DNA of 64,000 nt, from positions 1-64,000 of the forward strand of contig ONWR01000012.1 in NCBI GenBank assembly GCA_900321605.1. The letters run 5' to 3'. This DNA is from an uncultured Bacteroidales bacterium. GTDB taxonomy: Bacteria; Bacteroidota; Bacteroidia; Bacteroidales; Paludibacteraceae. Each line of letters opens with the position of its first letter. Positions within the stretch are counted from its first letter, which is position 1. A program made the position numbers and the translations under genes. The notes under the pieces are model-generated. The model had not been told where the DNA came from, searched no databases, and saw only the letters and a list, made by a program, of their open reading frames with translations. This document shows, one piece after another, positions 1 to 8,291 of this stretch.

Positions 1-1
1 G

Positions 2-367
2 CATCTCAAGCCCGAGAAAGAGGTACGTTTCTGGACCGAAGAGGTAAGCGCACATCGTCAGAAGCAACTGACGCAATACCTGCGGATCCAAGAGAAAGAA
101 TGGGATTATTTCCGGAGCCTCTCTGCGGCTATTTATGCCTTGCGTCAGATGGGTTACGTTCGCCGTGCCTGCTCCCTGCGGGACATCACTCGATGGATGT
201 CTGAACAGCTCGTCAAAGACTACTCCACCAAGAATAACCACGATCAGTTTGTCCGCGCTTGGAAGGACTTAGGGCGTTACACACCGGAAGTCAAAGATTA
301 CGTGGAGTCCCTAAAAGAAAATGGTGTTTTGCCTTTGAACGGCAACGTGTATGAAGTGCAGCAGTAA
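2..367 (+). CDS. C-terminal part of an unknown protein (5' truncated)
   Basis: The frame is open from base 2 of the window to a TAA at 365-367, so only the last 121 residues of a longer protein are seen. The visible part is charged and alpha-helical in character, with no membrane segment or motif I recognise; it ends in YEVQQ. A methionine at 140 exists but nothing suggests it is the start, since the frame continues upstream with good codon use. A strong hairpin follows 25 bases after the stop. I do not recognise the family. Confidence 0.6.
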   Translation, partial: HLKPEKEVRFWTEEVSAHRQKQLTQYLRIQEKEWDYFRSLSAAIYALRQMGYVRRACSLRDITRWMSEQLVKDYSTKNNHDQFVRAWKDLGRYTPEVKDYVESLKENGVLPLNGNVYEVQQ

Positions 368-392
368 CGCACTTTAGCACAAAGGCAGAAAA

Positions 393-432
393 CACAAAAA
401 AACAGGCAACCAAAAGTTGTCTGTTTTTTGTG
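393..432. terminator. Bidirectional hairpin terminator
   Basis: A long inverted repeat pairs CACAAAAAAACAG with CTGTTTTTTGTG, with a second inner stem CAAC/GTTG around a CAAAA loop. The A- and T-runs in the arms give a U-tract on either strand. It lies between the convergent unknown gene (plus) and the tRNA unit (minus), just touching the 3' end of tRNA-Leu. Confidence 0.75.
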
Positions 433-514
433 CGCAGGATGAGACTCGAACTCACACGATCTTGCGACCACTACCCCCTCAAAGTAGCGTGTATACCAAT
501 TTCACCACCTGCGC
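431..514 (-). tRNA. tRNA-Leu (GAG)
   Basis: The reverse complement folds as an 84-nt class II tRNA: acceptor GCGCAGG/CCTGCGC with discriminator A, a D arm with GGT, anticodon stem CTACT/GGTAG around the loop TTGAGGG (anticodon GAG), a long variable arm and a T arm with GTTCGAGTC. CCA is not encoded. It is the last tRNA of the three-gene unit. Confidence 0.95.
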
Positions 515-547
515 GTCGCGTCAGCGACGCTCCATCAAAGAGCGTTG

Positions 548-629
548 TGCCCAGAACAGGACTCGAACCTGCACACCTCGCGGCATGCGCACCTGAAACG
601 CACGCGTCTACCAATTCCGCCATCTGGGC
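548..629 (-). tRNA. tRNA-Leu (CAG)
   Basis: An 82-nt class II tRNA on the reverse strand: acceptor GCCCAGA/TCTGGGC with discriminator A, anticodon stem TGCGT/GCGCA around TTCAGGT (anticodon CAG), a long variable arm and GGTTCGAGTCC in the T arm. It lies between tRNA-Gly and tRNA-Leu(GAG); the spacers are about 33-38 nt. Confidence 0.95.
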
Positions 630-667
630 GCTCGCGTTCGGCTAACGCCTAATCGCAAAAAAAAAGG

Positions 668-740
<73 letters not shown>

Positions 741-793
741 ATTTTCTTTTTCTTTTAATGTAAAAGATCATTACTTCTTTCCAAAAGCGGGTG

Positions 794-825
794 CAAAGGT
801 ACTGCTTTTTTTTTATATGACCAAA
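794..825 (-). promoter_or_regulatory. Promoter of the tRNA unit
   Basis: Read on the minus strand this is TTTG, 20 nt, TACCTTTG, a full match to the Bacteroidetes -33/-7 consensus (TTTG / TAnnTTTG). It ends about 55 nt upstream of tRNA-Gly and lies downstream of the menA stop, so the tRNAs need not depend on the pigment operon. Confidence 0.85.
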
Positions 826-890
826 TTTTTTAGCAAAAAAATGCAAAAAAAATGCATTTTCTTGTAAAAAAGCCCTAAAATAGGTTGAAT

Positions 891-1772
891 TTAGAGGCAA
901 GCAAGCACCGAAAACACCAAAGTGGAGAACATGAGTACCGGCATTTGTTTGTCTAATTTAGACTCCGGTTGCGTCCAAAGGTAGGACAGATTCCAGCACC
1001 AAACAGGCAGCACGCAGAGCGTCCAATAATGTCCGTAGAGCACCATGATCGTCATAGCGGAAAGGAGCAAGAGGGAATGATAGATACGCGCACCTTTCGG
1101 TCCTAACGCGCACGCGAACGTGCGCTTATGATGCGCGCGATCATTATTCATATCGCGTATGTTATTGAGGTTGAGGACTCCAACGCAGGGCAAACCGACT
1201 GCTACACCTGCCCAGAAGACCTCCCAAGTAAGCGTTTGTGTTTGCAGGTAATACGCGCCCATCGTACTCAGCAGTCCAAAGAAAAGGAAGACACCCAAAT
1301 CGCCGAGCCCCATATAACCGTAACTATGCTTTCCGAGCGTGTATTTGATTGCCCCGATGATGGCTAAAGCGCCAAGGAGGAGGAAGATGAGTGTATTGGT
1401 GTATGGTGTACAGTGTATGGTGTACGGTGTAGCCCAAAAGGCGACACCTATCAAGGCTGTACCGAAAAGGACGGAGAGCAGCACAAAGAGGATAATCATT
1501 CGTTTCATCTGCTGCATCGTGATCGTACCTGCCTGCAGGCCGTACGCCTCGCGTCCGTGCTGGTCAGCGTCCGTTCCTTTGAGCGCATCGCCGAGTTCGT
1601 TGCTCAAGTTACTAAGGATCTGCAAACAGAGGGCGGTGAGGACTGCCAAAAGGAAAGTTGAGAGTCGAAAGGTGAAAGGTGAAAGACTATAAGCCAAACC
1701 GGAACCAAGGATGATTCCGGCAACAGAGAGCGGCAATGTGCGCAAACGAAGAGAAGTGATGTAGGGAGACAT
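891..1772 (-). CDS. menA: 1,4-dihydroxy-2-naphthoate polyprenyltransferase (MenA-like, UbiA family)
   Basis: A 293-residue membrane protein of the UbiA prenyltransferase superfamily; MenA joins a polyprenyl chain to dihydroxynaphthoate in menaquinone synthesis at the inner membrane. Both Asp-rich motifs are visible: NLSNELGDALKGTDAD near residue 60 and NNIRDMNNDRAHHKRT near residue 205, separated by several hydrophobic segments. Length is normal. It is the last gene of the pigment operon, 48 nt after the ketoreductase; whether it belongs functionally to it is unclear, because MenA is housekeeping in anaerobic Bacteroidota and a dedicated pigment prenyltransferase of the same fold cannot be excluded. 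Two short word arrays lie in frame in it (residues near 30 and near 115-125). Confidence 0.85.
   Translation of the reverse strand: MSPYITSLRLRTLPLSVAGIILGSGLAYSLSPFTFRLSTFLLAVLTALCLQILSNLSNELGDALKGTDADQHGREAYGLQAGTITMQQMKRMIILFVLLSVLFGTALIGVAFWATPYTIHCTPYTNTLIFLLLGALAIIGAIKYTLGKHSYGYMGLGDLGVFLFFGLLSTMGAYYLQTQTLTWEVFWAGVAVGLPCVGVLNLNNIRDMNNDRAHHKRTFACALGPKGARIYHSLLLLSAMTIMVLYGHYWTLCVLPVWCWNLSYLWTQPESKLDKQMPVLMFSTLVFSVLACL
1392..1432. repeat. In-frame word array in menA (GTGTATGGTGTACAG type)
   Basis: About three copies of a GTGTATGGTGTAC-like word. In the menA frame it is translated as PYTIHCTPYTNT, between hydrophobic segments. The word is related to the TACAATGTACAA arrays in potC and the GH105 gene. 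Confidence 0.7.
1657..1692. repeat. In-frame word array near the menA start
   Basis: Words of the type GAGAGTCGAAAGGTGAAAGGTGAAAG. On the coding strand it gives SPFTFRLSTF after the first hydrophobic segment of MenA. The same GGTGAAAG word is in the outer-membrane protein gene near 34809. Confidence 0.6.
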
Positions 1773-1785
1773 AGGAATAATTTAC

Positions 1786-1812
1786 GATTTACGATGAACA
1801 CTTTTCCGATTT
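1786..1812. repeat. Junction word array between fabG-like gene and menA
   Basis: AATTTACGATTTACGATG words fill part of the 48-nt gap between the ketoreductase stop and the menA start; a further GATTTACG word continues to about 1817. Confidence 0.55.
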
Positions 1813-1820
1813 ACGCGGTC

Positions 1821-2549
1821 TTAAGTATACAGTCCGCCGTTAATAGAGATACATTCGCCGGTGATGTAGGAGGCATCATCGGAGGCAAGGAAAGCTACGA
1901 GGGCAGCTACTTCTTCGGCAGAACCGAAACGGTTCATGGGTACAGTCTTTTTGAGTTCCGCCTCCTCGAGACCGTCCGTCATGTCGGTTCTGATAAATCC
2001 GGGGGCAACGGCATTGACGGTGACATTCTTTTTCGCCACCTCTTTGGCAAGCGATTTGGTAGCGGCAATGAGTCCGCCTTTCGCTGCCGCGTAGTTACAT
2101 TGTCCGGGCAGACCGGTGATGCCGGAGAGGGAAGCGATATTGATGATGCGTCCGTGTCTATGGCGTATCATAGGCGTAAGGAGGGGTCGTGTGACGTGAT
2201 AGAACGAGAAGAGGTTCGTTCGCAGCACTGCTTCGAAATCATCGGGCTCCATCCACACCAAGAGATTATCCCGACGGATACCGGCGTTGTTGACCAACAC
2301 GTCGATATAGTCCTCGGGATGCGATGATTGCCATGCGTCAAGGGCACTCTGCACACTCTCGGGATTGCTGACATCAAAGCGCAGCAGTTCAGCCTGCCCG
2401 CCTTGGGATTGAATCGCTTGCAGCGTCTCTTGCGCCGCTTGTTCGTTCGACTGATAATTGATGATAACCGTATAGCCCGCTTTAGCGAGACGCAGGGACA
2501 CTGCCCTTCCTATACCTCGGCTTCCGCCGGTAACTAAGGCATATTTCAT
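1821..2549 (-). CDS. 3-oxoacyl-ACP reductase (FabG-like ketoreductase of the pigment cluster)
   Basis: A 242-residue short-chain dehydrogenase that would reduce the 3-keto group of each polyene extension intermediate with NADPH. The cofactor motif TGGSRGIG is at residues 7-14, NNAGI near residue 87, the catalytic Ser in IASLSG near 138 and YAAAK near 152, followed by PGFIRTDM. It ends in the canonical GECISINGG. Its place between dehydratase and menA in the APE operon suggests it is the dedicated APE ketoreductase (ApeQ-type) rather than the fatty-acid FabG. Its start codon is at the edge of a word array. Confidence 0.9.
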   Translation of the reverse strand: MKYALVTGGSRGIGRAVSLRLAKAGYTVIINYQSNEQAAQETLQAIQSQGGQAELLRFDVSNPESVQSALDAWQSSHPEDYIDVLVNNAGIRRDNLLVWMEPDDFEAVLRTNLFSFYHVTRPLLTPMIRHRHGRIINIASLSGITGLPGQCNYAAAKGGLIAATKSLAKEVAKKNVTVNAVAPGFIRTDMTDGLEEAELKKTVPMNRFGSAEEVAALVAFLASDDASYITGECISINGGLYT

Positions 2550-2586
2550 ATTTGAGATTTGAGATTTTAGATTTCAGATTTCAGTT
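2550..2586. repeat. Junction word array (GATTTGAGATTT) containing a stop codon
   Basis: On the minus strand words AAATCTGAA / AAATCTCAA run from the last codons of the FabZ-like gene (KSEI and its TGA stop are made of the word) to the ketoreductase start. The same word family is at 12580-12660, 13189-13226 and 26722-26768. Confidence 0.75.
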
Positions 2587-2914
2587 TGACATATATCGTT
2601 TCGTTGGAACGGACTTCGGCGGTGAGGATGTCGGGCTCGGAGAAGAGGAGATGGACATCGAGCGAAGGCGTTTCGGCAGGGATGATTGTTCTCAGGAACT
2701 TACACTGCTTGATCTGCTTTAGGCGTACGGGGCGCTGAAGGGCTCTCTCGGCGCACTCTTTGATGATCTGCACTTGGCAGGCACCGGGTGCTACCGGTTG
2801 TCCCGGGAAATGACCCTCATAGACCGCACACGAGGCGTTCAGGCGCACCGTAAACAGGAACTCCTTATCGCTCAAAGCGGTCACAGCAGAGAGGGTGTAG
2901 TAGTCGTTGATCAT
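2567..2914 (-). CDS. 3-hydroxyacyl-ACP dehydratase (FabZ/ApeI-like hot-dog protein)
   Basis: A 115-residue single hot-dog protein that would dehydrate 3-hydroxyacyl-ACP to the trans-2-enoyl chain. It carries the FabZ signature HFPGQPVAPG with the catalytic His, and an Glu/Gln-containing helix (ACQVQIIKE). I chose the ATG at 2914 because it overlaps the thioesterase stop as ATGA, the junction used all along this operon; an ATG eight codons earlier is possible. In APE systems two hot-dog proteins work as dehydratases (ApeI and ApeP); this one has the His, while the ApeP-like partner seems to be fused to the exporter at 3350-6148. Confidence 0.85.
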   Translation of the reverse strand: MINDYYTLSAVTALSDKEFLFTVRLNASCAVYEGHFPGQPVAPGACQVQIIKECAERALQRPVRLKQIKQCKFLRTIIPAETPSLDVHLLFSEPDILTAEVRSNETIYVKLKSEI

Positions 2915-3348
2915 AGCAGTTGGTGTTGTTGAAGCCAATGTTCGTAGAAAGGCGGCAACGCAGGGAAGAACTCACCGGCAAGGTCGGTGAAGAGCTGTAT
3001 GCTCTCCGCTGTGAGGATGAGTTGCGAGGTGCGTGTGTTGGTGATCTCATAATGGAAAACCAGTTTGGCTCCCGTTGCTCGGCAGTAGATGATCTTGAGC
3101 TCTAACTCATCGCCCATCGCAGCCGTGCCCCGATACTGGAGGTGGAGGTCATAGAGCGGTGCTACAAAGCCGTTTCGGTACATCTCCATATAGGCGAGAC
3201 CGTGTTCTTCGCCCCATCGCTCGCGTGCGTCCTCCAGATAGGTGACGTAGTTGCCGTGCCAAACCATGCGCAGGGCGTCCATTTCGCTAAAACGCACACG
3301 CACTCTAAGGGTCGTGACGAGGTCTGTTTCCGTGATTCGTTGGTTCAT
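2911..3348 (-). CDS. Acyl-CoA/ACP thioesterase, 4HBT (YbgC-like) hot-dog family
   Basis: A 145-residue cytoplasmic hot-dog thioesterase. The YbgC-type signature is clear: RFSEMDALRMVWHGNYVTYLEDARERW near residues 18-43 in parts (Asp of SEMDALRMVWHGNY is the usual catalytic residue). In APE clusters such a thioesterase (ApeK-type) hydrolyses stalled acyl-ACPs or aids chain release. The ATG lies one base after the exporter stop; its own stop overlaps the dehydratase start as ATGA. Confidence 0.85.
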   Translation of the reverse strand: MNQRITETDLVTTLRVRVRFSEMDALRMVWHGNYVTYLEDARERWGEEHGLAYMEMYRNGFVAPLYDLHLQYRGTAAMGDELELKIIYCRATGAKLVFHYEITNTRTSQLILTAESIQLFTDLAGEFFPALPPFYEHWLQQHQLL

Positions 3349-3349
3349 A

Positions 3350-6148
3350 TCAGTTTTGTATTACTATTTTCAATTGTCCGTGAGCTACCGGTTGCTCGGC
3401 GCAGCAGGTTGTTGCCTCAACGAGGGTGACTCCTGCCATCTCGGCAACGGTAGTGAGGGTTGTAGTGAGGGTATCTCCGACCTTCGGCAGGGCGTTACAC
3501 TCGAACGCCTTTACCTCTCCGATGAAACCGACCTTAGGCGCGGTCTTGCTGCGCAGGTTCTCCACTCCCGCCAAAGCCGCAGCGGTCTGCGCCATATGCT
3601 CGATGAGTCCTGATTCCTCCAAGGTGTTGTCTCGAAGGAAGATGTTATCTTGGCGGACGGTAAGGGCAGTGACGATACCGTTGGTCTCAGTACGCACCAC
3701 ACGGTCGATCATCACCATAGGCGGACGTTGAGGGATCAAGGCATAGATAGGATTCGGTCGTCCGAAGAGCAGTTCACGTAACAAAGGCGGGATGATGTTC
3801 GCCGTGAGGATGACCACAGACATACCAATGAGGGTCACAACGCCGAGGGAGTACATCGCCGGATGACGCGCTACAACGAGCACACCAATACCGAGGAACA
3901 TGATCAGCGCCGAGAGGACGATGCTGCCTCTGTAGCGAGAGAGCATTCGTCTGCCCGTTCGGTACTCGTACTGCAAGCCCTCGACGACGAAGATGGTATA
4001 GTCGTCTCCTTGTCCGAAGATGAAGGTAGCCAAGATGATGTTGACGATATTAAACTGCAAGCCCAAGAGGTGCATGATACCGAGAATCCAGATCCAACTG
4101 ATTACCATGGGTATAAACGAGACGAGGGCTGCTCTCCAACTGCGCATCGTGAGTACCAAGAAGAAAAAGACCAAGAGCGAGCATGCATAGCCTATATAAT
4201 CGAAGTTCTCGGAGAGCTGACGGGTGATGCTGCCGTGGAGCGACTTGAGGTCGAAGACCAGACTGCTCTCCCCTATCCTCTCTTGTACCTGTTTCTCAAA
4301 TGCCGCTACCTGCTCTTTCTCCACGCCTACTCGTGTAACGAGTGTGACGTCCTCTGAGCGCTGTATGTAATAGCCTTGGAGGATGCTCTCGGCGATAGGA
4401 GCAAAAGTCGTCATCGGCAGCGGTTGACGCGGAGCGGTGAGGATATTGGCAAAAGAAGCAAAAGTCTCAGGTCGGAAGCCGTAGGTCGATGCCTGTCGGT
4501 TGATCTCCCGCAAGAGAGATTGCGCGTGTCGGTCGCAGAAGAGTGTCCAGCGCGCCAAACGGCGTTGCTGCTCCGCGCTATCCGGCAACCATCTCCACGC
4601 AGAGAGCACCGTGCGCACACCTTCGTATGTCGCCAACGAGTCCGGACAGGTAGCCTGAGACTGCGGTTCAATGATATAAACCGTCTCCGTAGCGGTCTCT
4701 CCTGCCAAAGCCGTGAAGTAGGCGAAGTCCGCACGTTGCTGCTCGGTCATGTAGTTCATATGCGAGATGTCGACATCGAAGGTGATCTGTCTTCCGGCAA
4801 AGAACAGACCGATGGTGACGCCCACTATCAGCACCAAGAGCGTATAACGGCGCACAGGGGACATCGAGGAGGGCGCTACTTCGCTTCGCTCCTCGGGCAC
4901 AACGGCAGCAGGCATCGAGTCCATGAGACGCGGCAGGAAGAGGATCGTGAACAGGATTGTACCGGCAAGCATAGAGGCAGCGAAGATACCGAGGTCACGC
5001 AGGGCGACTGCCTGCAGCGGCACGAGAGTAAGGAAAGCACCGATGGTGGTAATATTTCCGATGACCAGCGGCGTGACGACCTCTTCGAGCGTCTGACGCA
5101 CCGAGGTGGTATAACGGCGATGGAAGAGTATATGCAGCGGATAATTGACGGCGATACCGATGATGATACTGCCTATGCCGAGCACGATAAGACTCACCTC
5201 TCGGCACACTACACTCATCACCGCCATACCGAAGATCTGACCAAAAGCGACCGTCAGCAGGATGTAGAGCATCACTTTGCGTTCACGGCGGAACGTCCAA
5301 CAGAGGACGAGCATGATCAGCACGACCGCGAGTGAGACAGCGATGAGACTATCTTTCTTGATGCGCGAGGCGTTCTCCACGGCAATAACAGGTGCTCCGA
5401 GCAGACGGACAGAGATCTCGGGATAGTTCTCGGAGACCTGTTGTCCGATTTCGTTGAGGAGCTTGACCAAGTCCGTGTTCCGCCTCGTCTCATTAGCTCC
5501 ATAAGGTGTCTGTATCAGTGCAAAAGCGAGGTGTTCGTCTTCGGAGAGCATATAGCCGTCCAAGGAAGAGAAACCGCCGGTGAGGGGTTGAAAAGACTGC
5601 AAGGAAGCGATGACAGGCATGAAGAGTCCCAAGGGATCGTCTCCTATCGTGCGGTGCAGGAACGAGGAGACAGGCATCTGCATCATCCGTTGGTTCTCCG
5701 CCATACGTCTGGAAACGAAGTCTCCGCTCGCAAGGAGGGAATCCATACGGCTATAATCGGCGTCGGTCAGGAAATAAGGGATCTGCTCATAGACCTGATG
5801 AAGGACATCCAGATAATGAGCTATATCTATCTGCGTAGTAAGGAGCGAGGCGAGGGAACTATCCCGCTCTTGGAGCAAGGCTGCATAGCGGTCGATGGCA
5901 TCCAGTTTGGTATCGGTGTCACCGCCCTCGAAGATGATGACGATCCGCTCGGCTCCGCTGATGTCCTGATAGACACGCATCGCCTGCTGCTGAGCCGGAG
6001 AGAGCGGCAGGAAGTCGGTGATGTCCTCTTTGTAGCGAAGACGGCTGACGAGCAGTCCGCAGATCAGCACAAGGGCTACCAGCAGCGACCAGAAGAGGGC
6101 GTTGCGGGTCCGCAGATGATCATATATAGCGAGTATGAGTCTTTTCAT
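3350..6148 (-). CDS. MMPL/RND-type exporter fused to an ApeP-like hot-dog domain
   Basis: A 932-residue inner-membrane protein. Residues 1-795 form an MMPL-family RND exporter: a first membrane helix near 17-37, a periplasmic domain, a bundle of helices near 265-410, a second single helix near 435, a second periplasmic domain and a second bundle near 650-790. Such exporters move aryl polyene lipids from the inner membrane (ApeM role). Residues from about 800 to 932 are a separate hot-dog domain starting YALIPQRPPMVMIDRV and containing LIEHMAQTAAAL. This resembles ApeP-type dehydratases: the HFPG histidine motif is absent but the acidic residue in EHMAQ is kept. Exporter and dehydratase in one chain would tether the enzyme to the membrane. 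The ligase gene upstream overlaps it by ATGA. Confidence 0.88.
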   Translation of the reverse strand: MKRLILAIYDHLRTRNALFWSLLVALVLICGLLVSRLRYKEDITDFLPLSPAQQQAMRVYQDISGAERIVIIFEGGDTDTKLDAIDRYAALLQERDSSLASLLTTQIDIAHYLDVLHQVYEQIPYFLTDADYSRMDSLLASGDFVSRRMAENQRMMQMPVSSFLHRTIGDDPLGLFMPVIASLQSFQPLTGGFSSLDGYMLSEDEHLAFALIQTPYGANETRRNTDLVKLLNEIGQQVSENYPEISVRLLGAPVIAVENASRIKKDSLIAVSLAVVLIMLVLCWTFRRERKVMLYILLTVAFGQIFGMAVMSVVCREVSLIVLGIGSIIIGIAVNYPLHILFHRRYTTSVRQTLEEVVTPLVIGNITTIGAFLTLVPLQAVALRDLGIFAASMLAGTILFTILFLPRLMDSMPAAVVPEERSEVAPSSMSPVRRYTLLVLIVGVTIGLFFAGRQITFDVDISHMNYMTEQQRADFAYFTALAGETATETVYIIEPQSQATCPDSLATYEGVRTVLSAWRWLPDSAEQQRRLARWTLFCDRHAQSLLREINRQASTYGFRPETFASFANILTAPRQPLPMTTFAPIAESILQGYYIQRSEDVTLVTRVGVEKEQVAAFEKQVQERIGESSLVFDLKSLHGSITRQLSENFDYIGYACSLLVFFFLVLTMRSWRAALVSFIPMVISWIWILGIMHLLGLQFNIVNIILATFIFGQGDDYTIFVVEGLQYEYRTGRRMLSRYRGSIVLSALIMFLGIGVLVVARHPAMYSLGVVTLIGMSVVILTANIIPPLLRELLFGRPNPIYALIPQRPPMVMIDRVVRTETNGIVTALTVRQDNIFLRDNTLEESGLIEHMAQTAAALAGVENLRSKTAPKVGFIGEVKAFECNALPKVGDTLTTTLTTVAEMAGVTLVEATTCCAEQPVAHGQLKIVIQN

Positions 6149-7458
6149 CGTTCGTCCACAAAAAGAATCGGTTTGCGGCTCTTTGCCGGAAAATTGATAG
6201 CATGAATAACATCCACCGGAAGGATCTCCACGTTCGGCGCAACGCGCAGACGGGCGCGGAAACGATCCTTGAGGTCTTTGATGATCGTTTCGGCAGGCAG
6301 GGTGTGATGCGTCGGTTTGAGTCCGACACGTACGACTACATCATCCGTTCCGGCGGATGACTGCCTTGCCACAACGACGAAGTTCTCCACGAAATCGCAG
6401 TTAGCGAGGACATCATTGATAGCCGGCGGATAGATAGTGGTGCCTTTGAGTTTGAGCATGTTGTTCTTGCGTCCCACGAGAGGCGTGAGCCTATAACTAT
6501 TCCGTCCGCAACGACAAGGAGCGGTTATTTTTGCGGCTACGTCTCCTGTCCGGAACCGCAATAAGGGCATCGCTTCTACGCCAAGGGTCGTGATGACGAT
6601 CTCCCCTACCTCACCGTCCGGCACAGGACGATTATCTTCGCCGATGATCTCCACGATCACCAGTTCGGGATGCACATGACCGCCGCATCCGTAGGTACAC
6701 TCGGAGAAAGTAGCGGACATCTCAGTCGAGGAATAGGTAGCGAAGAGCTGCACTTCTGGCCAAAGGTCATGGATACGGGTGCCCAAGAGGTTAAGCGAGA
6801 GGTCTTGGTTCCGCAGTCCCTCTCCGATGCCGATGATCCGTTTGATAGAGCAATGACGATAGTCAATACCGTTCTGCTGTGCATAACTGAGCAGACGCAG
6901 CACGAACGAAGGCACGCACATGATCGTGTCCGGTTGCAGACGAAGGATCGTGTCCCACTGCAGTTCCGGGATACCGTTTCCGACACGGATAATACCTGCC
7001 CCTAAGCGACGCAAGCCGTTGAAGTACGCCATACCTGCCATGAAACGTTTGTCGAGCGTCGTCATGAGTTGCACCACACTGCTCTTCGTCACTCCGGCAC
7101 AGCGGAAGGACTTGTACTCGTTGAAAGCCAGACGATCGAGGTCATGGTCGGAACAACCGAAGACCACCGGTTCGCCTAAGGTACCCGAAGTGGTGACATA
7201 GTCAATGAGTTGCTCTTTGGGGCAACAGAGAAAATCATCGTTGTAGAGCTGCAGGTCTTTCTTCTCGGTGAAAGGCAGACGCTGCAGGTCTTCGATCGTA
7301 CGGATAGAAGCGATGTCTATCTGATGCTCGGCAAACATCCGTTGATAATAGGGCGAATGTGCGTGCAGGTAAGCTAACTGCTGACGCAGCAGGTCTTCCT
7401 GAAAAAGCTTCTGCTCCGCAGGCGAAGCAAATTCTATATCCTCATCGTAATGGTTCAT
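6145..7458 (-). CDS. Aryl-CoA/AMP ligase (PaaK-like adenylate-forming enzyme)
   Basis: A 437-residue adenylate-forming enzyme of the phenylacetate-CoA ligase type. Visible features: the P-loop-like TTSGTLGEPV near residue 90, YSSTEM in the adenylate-binding region, RTGDVA, and a C-terminal domain with GRKNNMLKLKG. It would activate p-coumarate from the ammonia-lyase and load it on an ACP as starter unit (ApeH role). I chose the ATG at 7458 (MNHYDED) because it overlaps the esterase stop as ATGA; ATGs at 7473 and 7494 lie inside the esterase gene. Its own stop overlaps the exporter start. Confidence 0.85.
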   Translation of the reverse strand: MNHYDEDIEFASPAEQKLFQEDLLRQQLAYLHAHSPYYQRMFAEHQIDIASIRTIEDLQRLPFTEKKDLQLYNDDFLCCPKEQLIDYVTTSGTLGEPVVFGCSDHDLDRLAFNEYKSFRCAGVTKSSVVQLMTTLDKRFMAGMAYFNGLRRLGAGIIRVGNGIPELQWDTILRLQPDTIMCVPSFVLRLLSYAQQNGIDYRHCSIKRIIGIGEGLRNQDLSLNLLGTRIHDLWPEVQLFATYSSTEMSATFSECTYGCGGHVHPELVIVEIIGEDNRPVPDGEVGEIVITTLGVEAMPLLRFRTGDVAAKITAPCRCGRNSYRLTPLVGRKNNMLKLKGTTIYPPAINDVLANCDFVENFVVVARQSSAGTDDVVVRVGLKPTHHTLPAETIIKDLKDRFRARLRVAPNVEILPVDVIHAINFPAKSRKPILFVDER

Positions 7459-8291
7459 AAGTGTTGTATCCATTGTAAAAATTCCTGTTTCCATTGGCGG
7501 GATTCGGGTGTACCTTTGGTCTCCGATGCCCCGAAGCCGTGTCCGCCTGTTTGGTATTGTATATAGCGGTGCGGCACGTTATTTGCCGTCAGCGCTGAGT
7601 CGAGTAATTCGGAGTTACGGTATTTGACAACCGGATCATCCTGACAGTTGACGAGGAAGACCGGCGGACAATCAGGGGTAATATGTTTCTCTAACGAGAG
7701 GGAGTCTCTCCACTGCCGGTTGAACTGTCGCCAGACGCCCAACGCCCCTCTGCGCGAACGTTTATGCGAGACCTTGTGACTCATGCTCACAACCGGATAG
7801 ATAGGGCAAAGGAAATGCGGTCTATAGGGCGTTTGGTTATAGAGGTAAGACGACATAGCGAGGTGTCCTCCGGCAGAGAAGCCCATGACGCCTATTCGAG
7901 CGGTATCGATACCGTATTCCGAAGCATGCGTATAGACGTACTCTAACGCTTCTTCGACATCGAGCCGCATGTTGGGATACCGGTTTCCGACCCCGAGAGC
8001 GCGATACCAGAAGACATACGCATAGATGGTAGCAACCCTGTAACGAAGCACAAAGGCATTGATACCTTGGGACTGCAACCAACGGGCTACACCGATGCCT
8101 TCGGTAGGGATGTCAAGCCATGAGTAACTGCCTCCCGGGCAAACGATAACCGCCGTACCGGTATTGAGGGCAGAATCGGCAGGGTACGCATAGAGACGCT
8201 TATGTCCCTCTATCGGCTGCGGAAGACGCTCTTTGGCACAGACACCGAAGACGCAAAGCAAAGTCCATATGATCAGTAGTGCTCTTCTCAT
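7455..8291 (-). CDS. Exported alpha/beta-hydrolase (acetyl-esterase/BD-FAE-like)
   Basis: A 278-residue serine hydrolase with an N-terminal signal peptide (MRRALLIIWTLLCVFGVCA). The fold markers are an oxyanion-type VCPGGSYSW, the nucleophile elbow GFSAGGH, an Asp in CQDDPVV and a His in GGHGFG. I start at the ATG at 8291, which overlaps the glycosyltransferase stop as ATGA. A periplasmic esterase inside the APE operon is not part of the usual enterobacterial set; it could trim or transfer an acyl group on the exported lipid, which is inference. Confidence 0.82.
   Translation of the reverse strand: MRRALLIIWTLLCVFGVCAKERLPQPIEGHKRLYAYPADSALNTGTAVIVCPGGSYSWLDIPTEGIGVARWLQSQGINAFVLRYRVATIYAYVFWYRALGVGNRYPNMRLDVEEALEYVYTHASEYGIDTARIGVMGFSAGGHLAMSSYLYNQTPYRPHFLCPIYPVVSMSHKVSHKRSRRGALGVWRQFNRQWRDSLSLEKHITPDCPPVFLVNCQDDPVVKYRNSELLDSALTANNVPHRYIQYQTGGHGFGASETKGTPESRQWKQEFLQWIQHL

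Noticed and set aside
430..645. Plus-strand frame over the tRNA genes
   Set aside because: It consists of the complement of two tRNA-Leu genes.
4376..5335. 319-residue plus-strand frame opposite the exporter gene
   Set aside because: It is the antisense shadow of a GC-rich coding gene with clear domain motifs; the product is rich in Arg/His/Gln/Asp and has no recognisable pattern.
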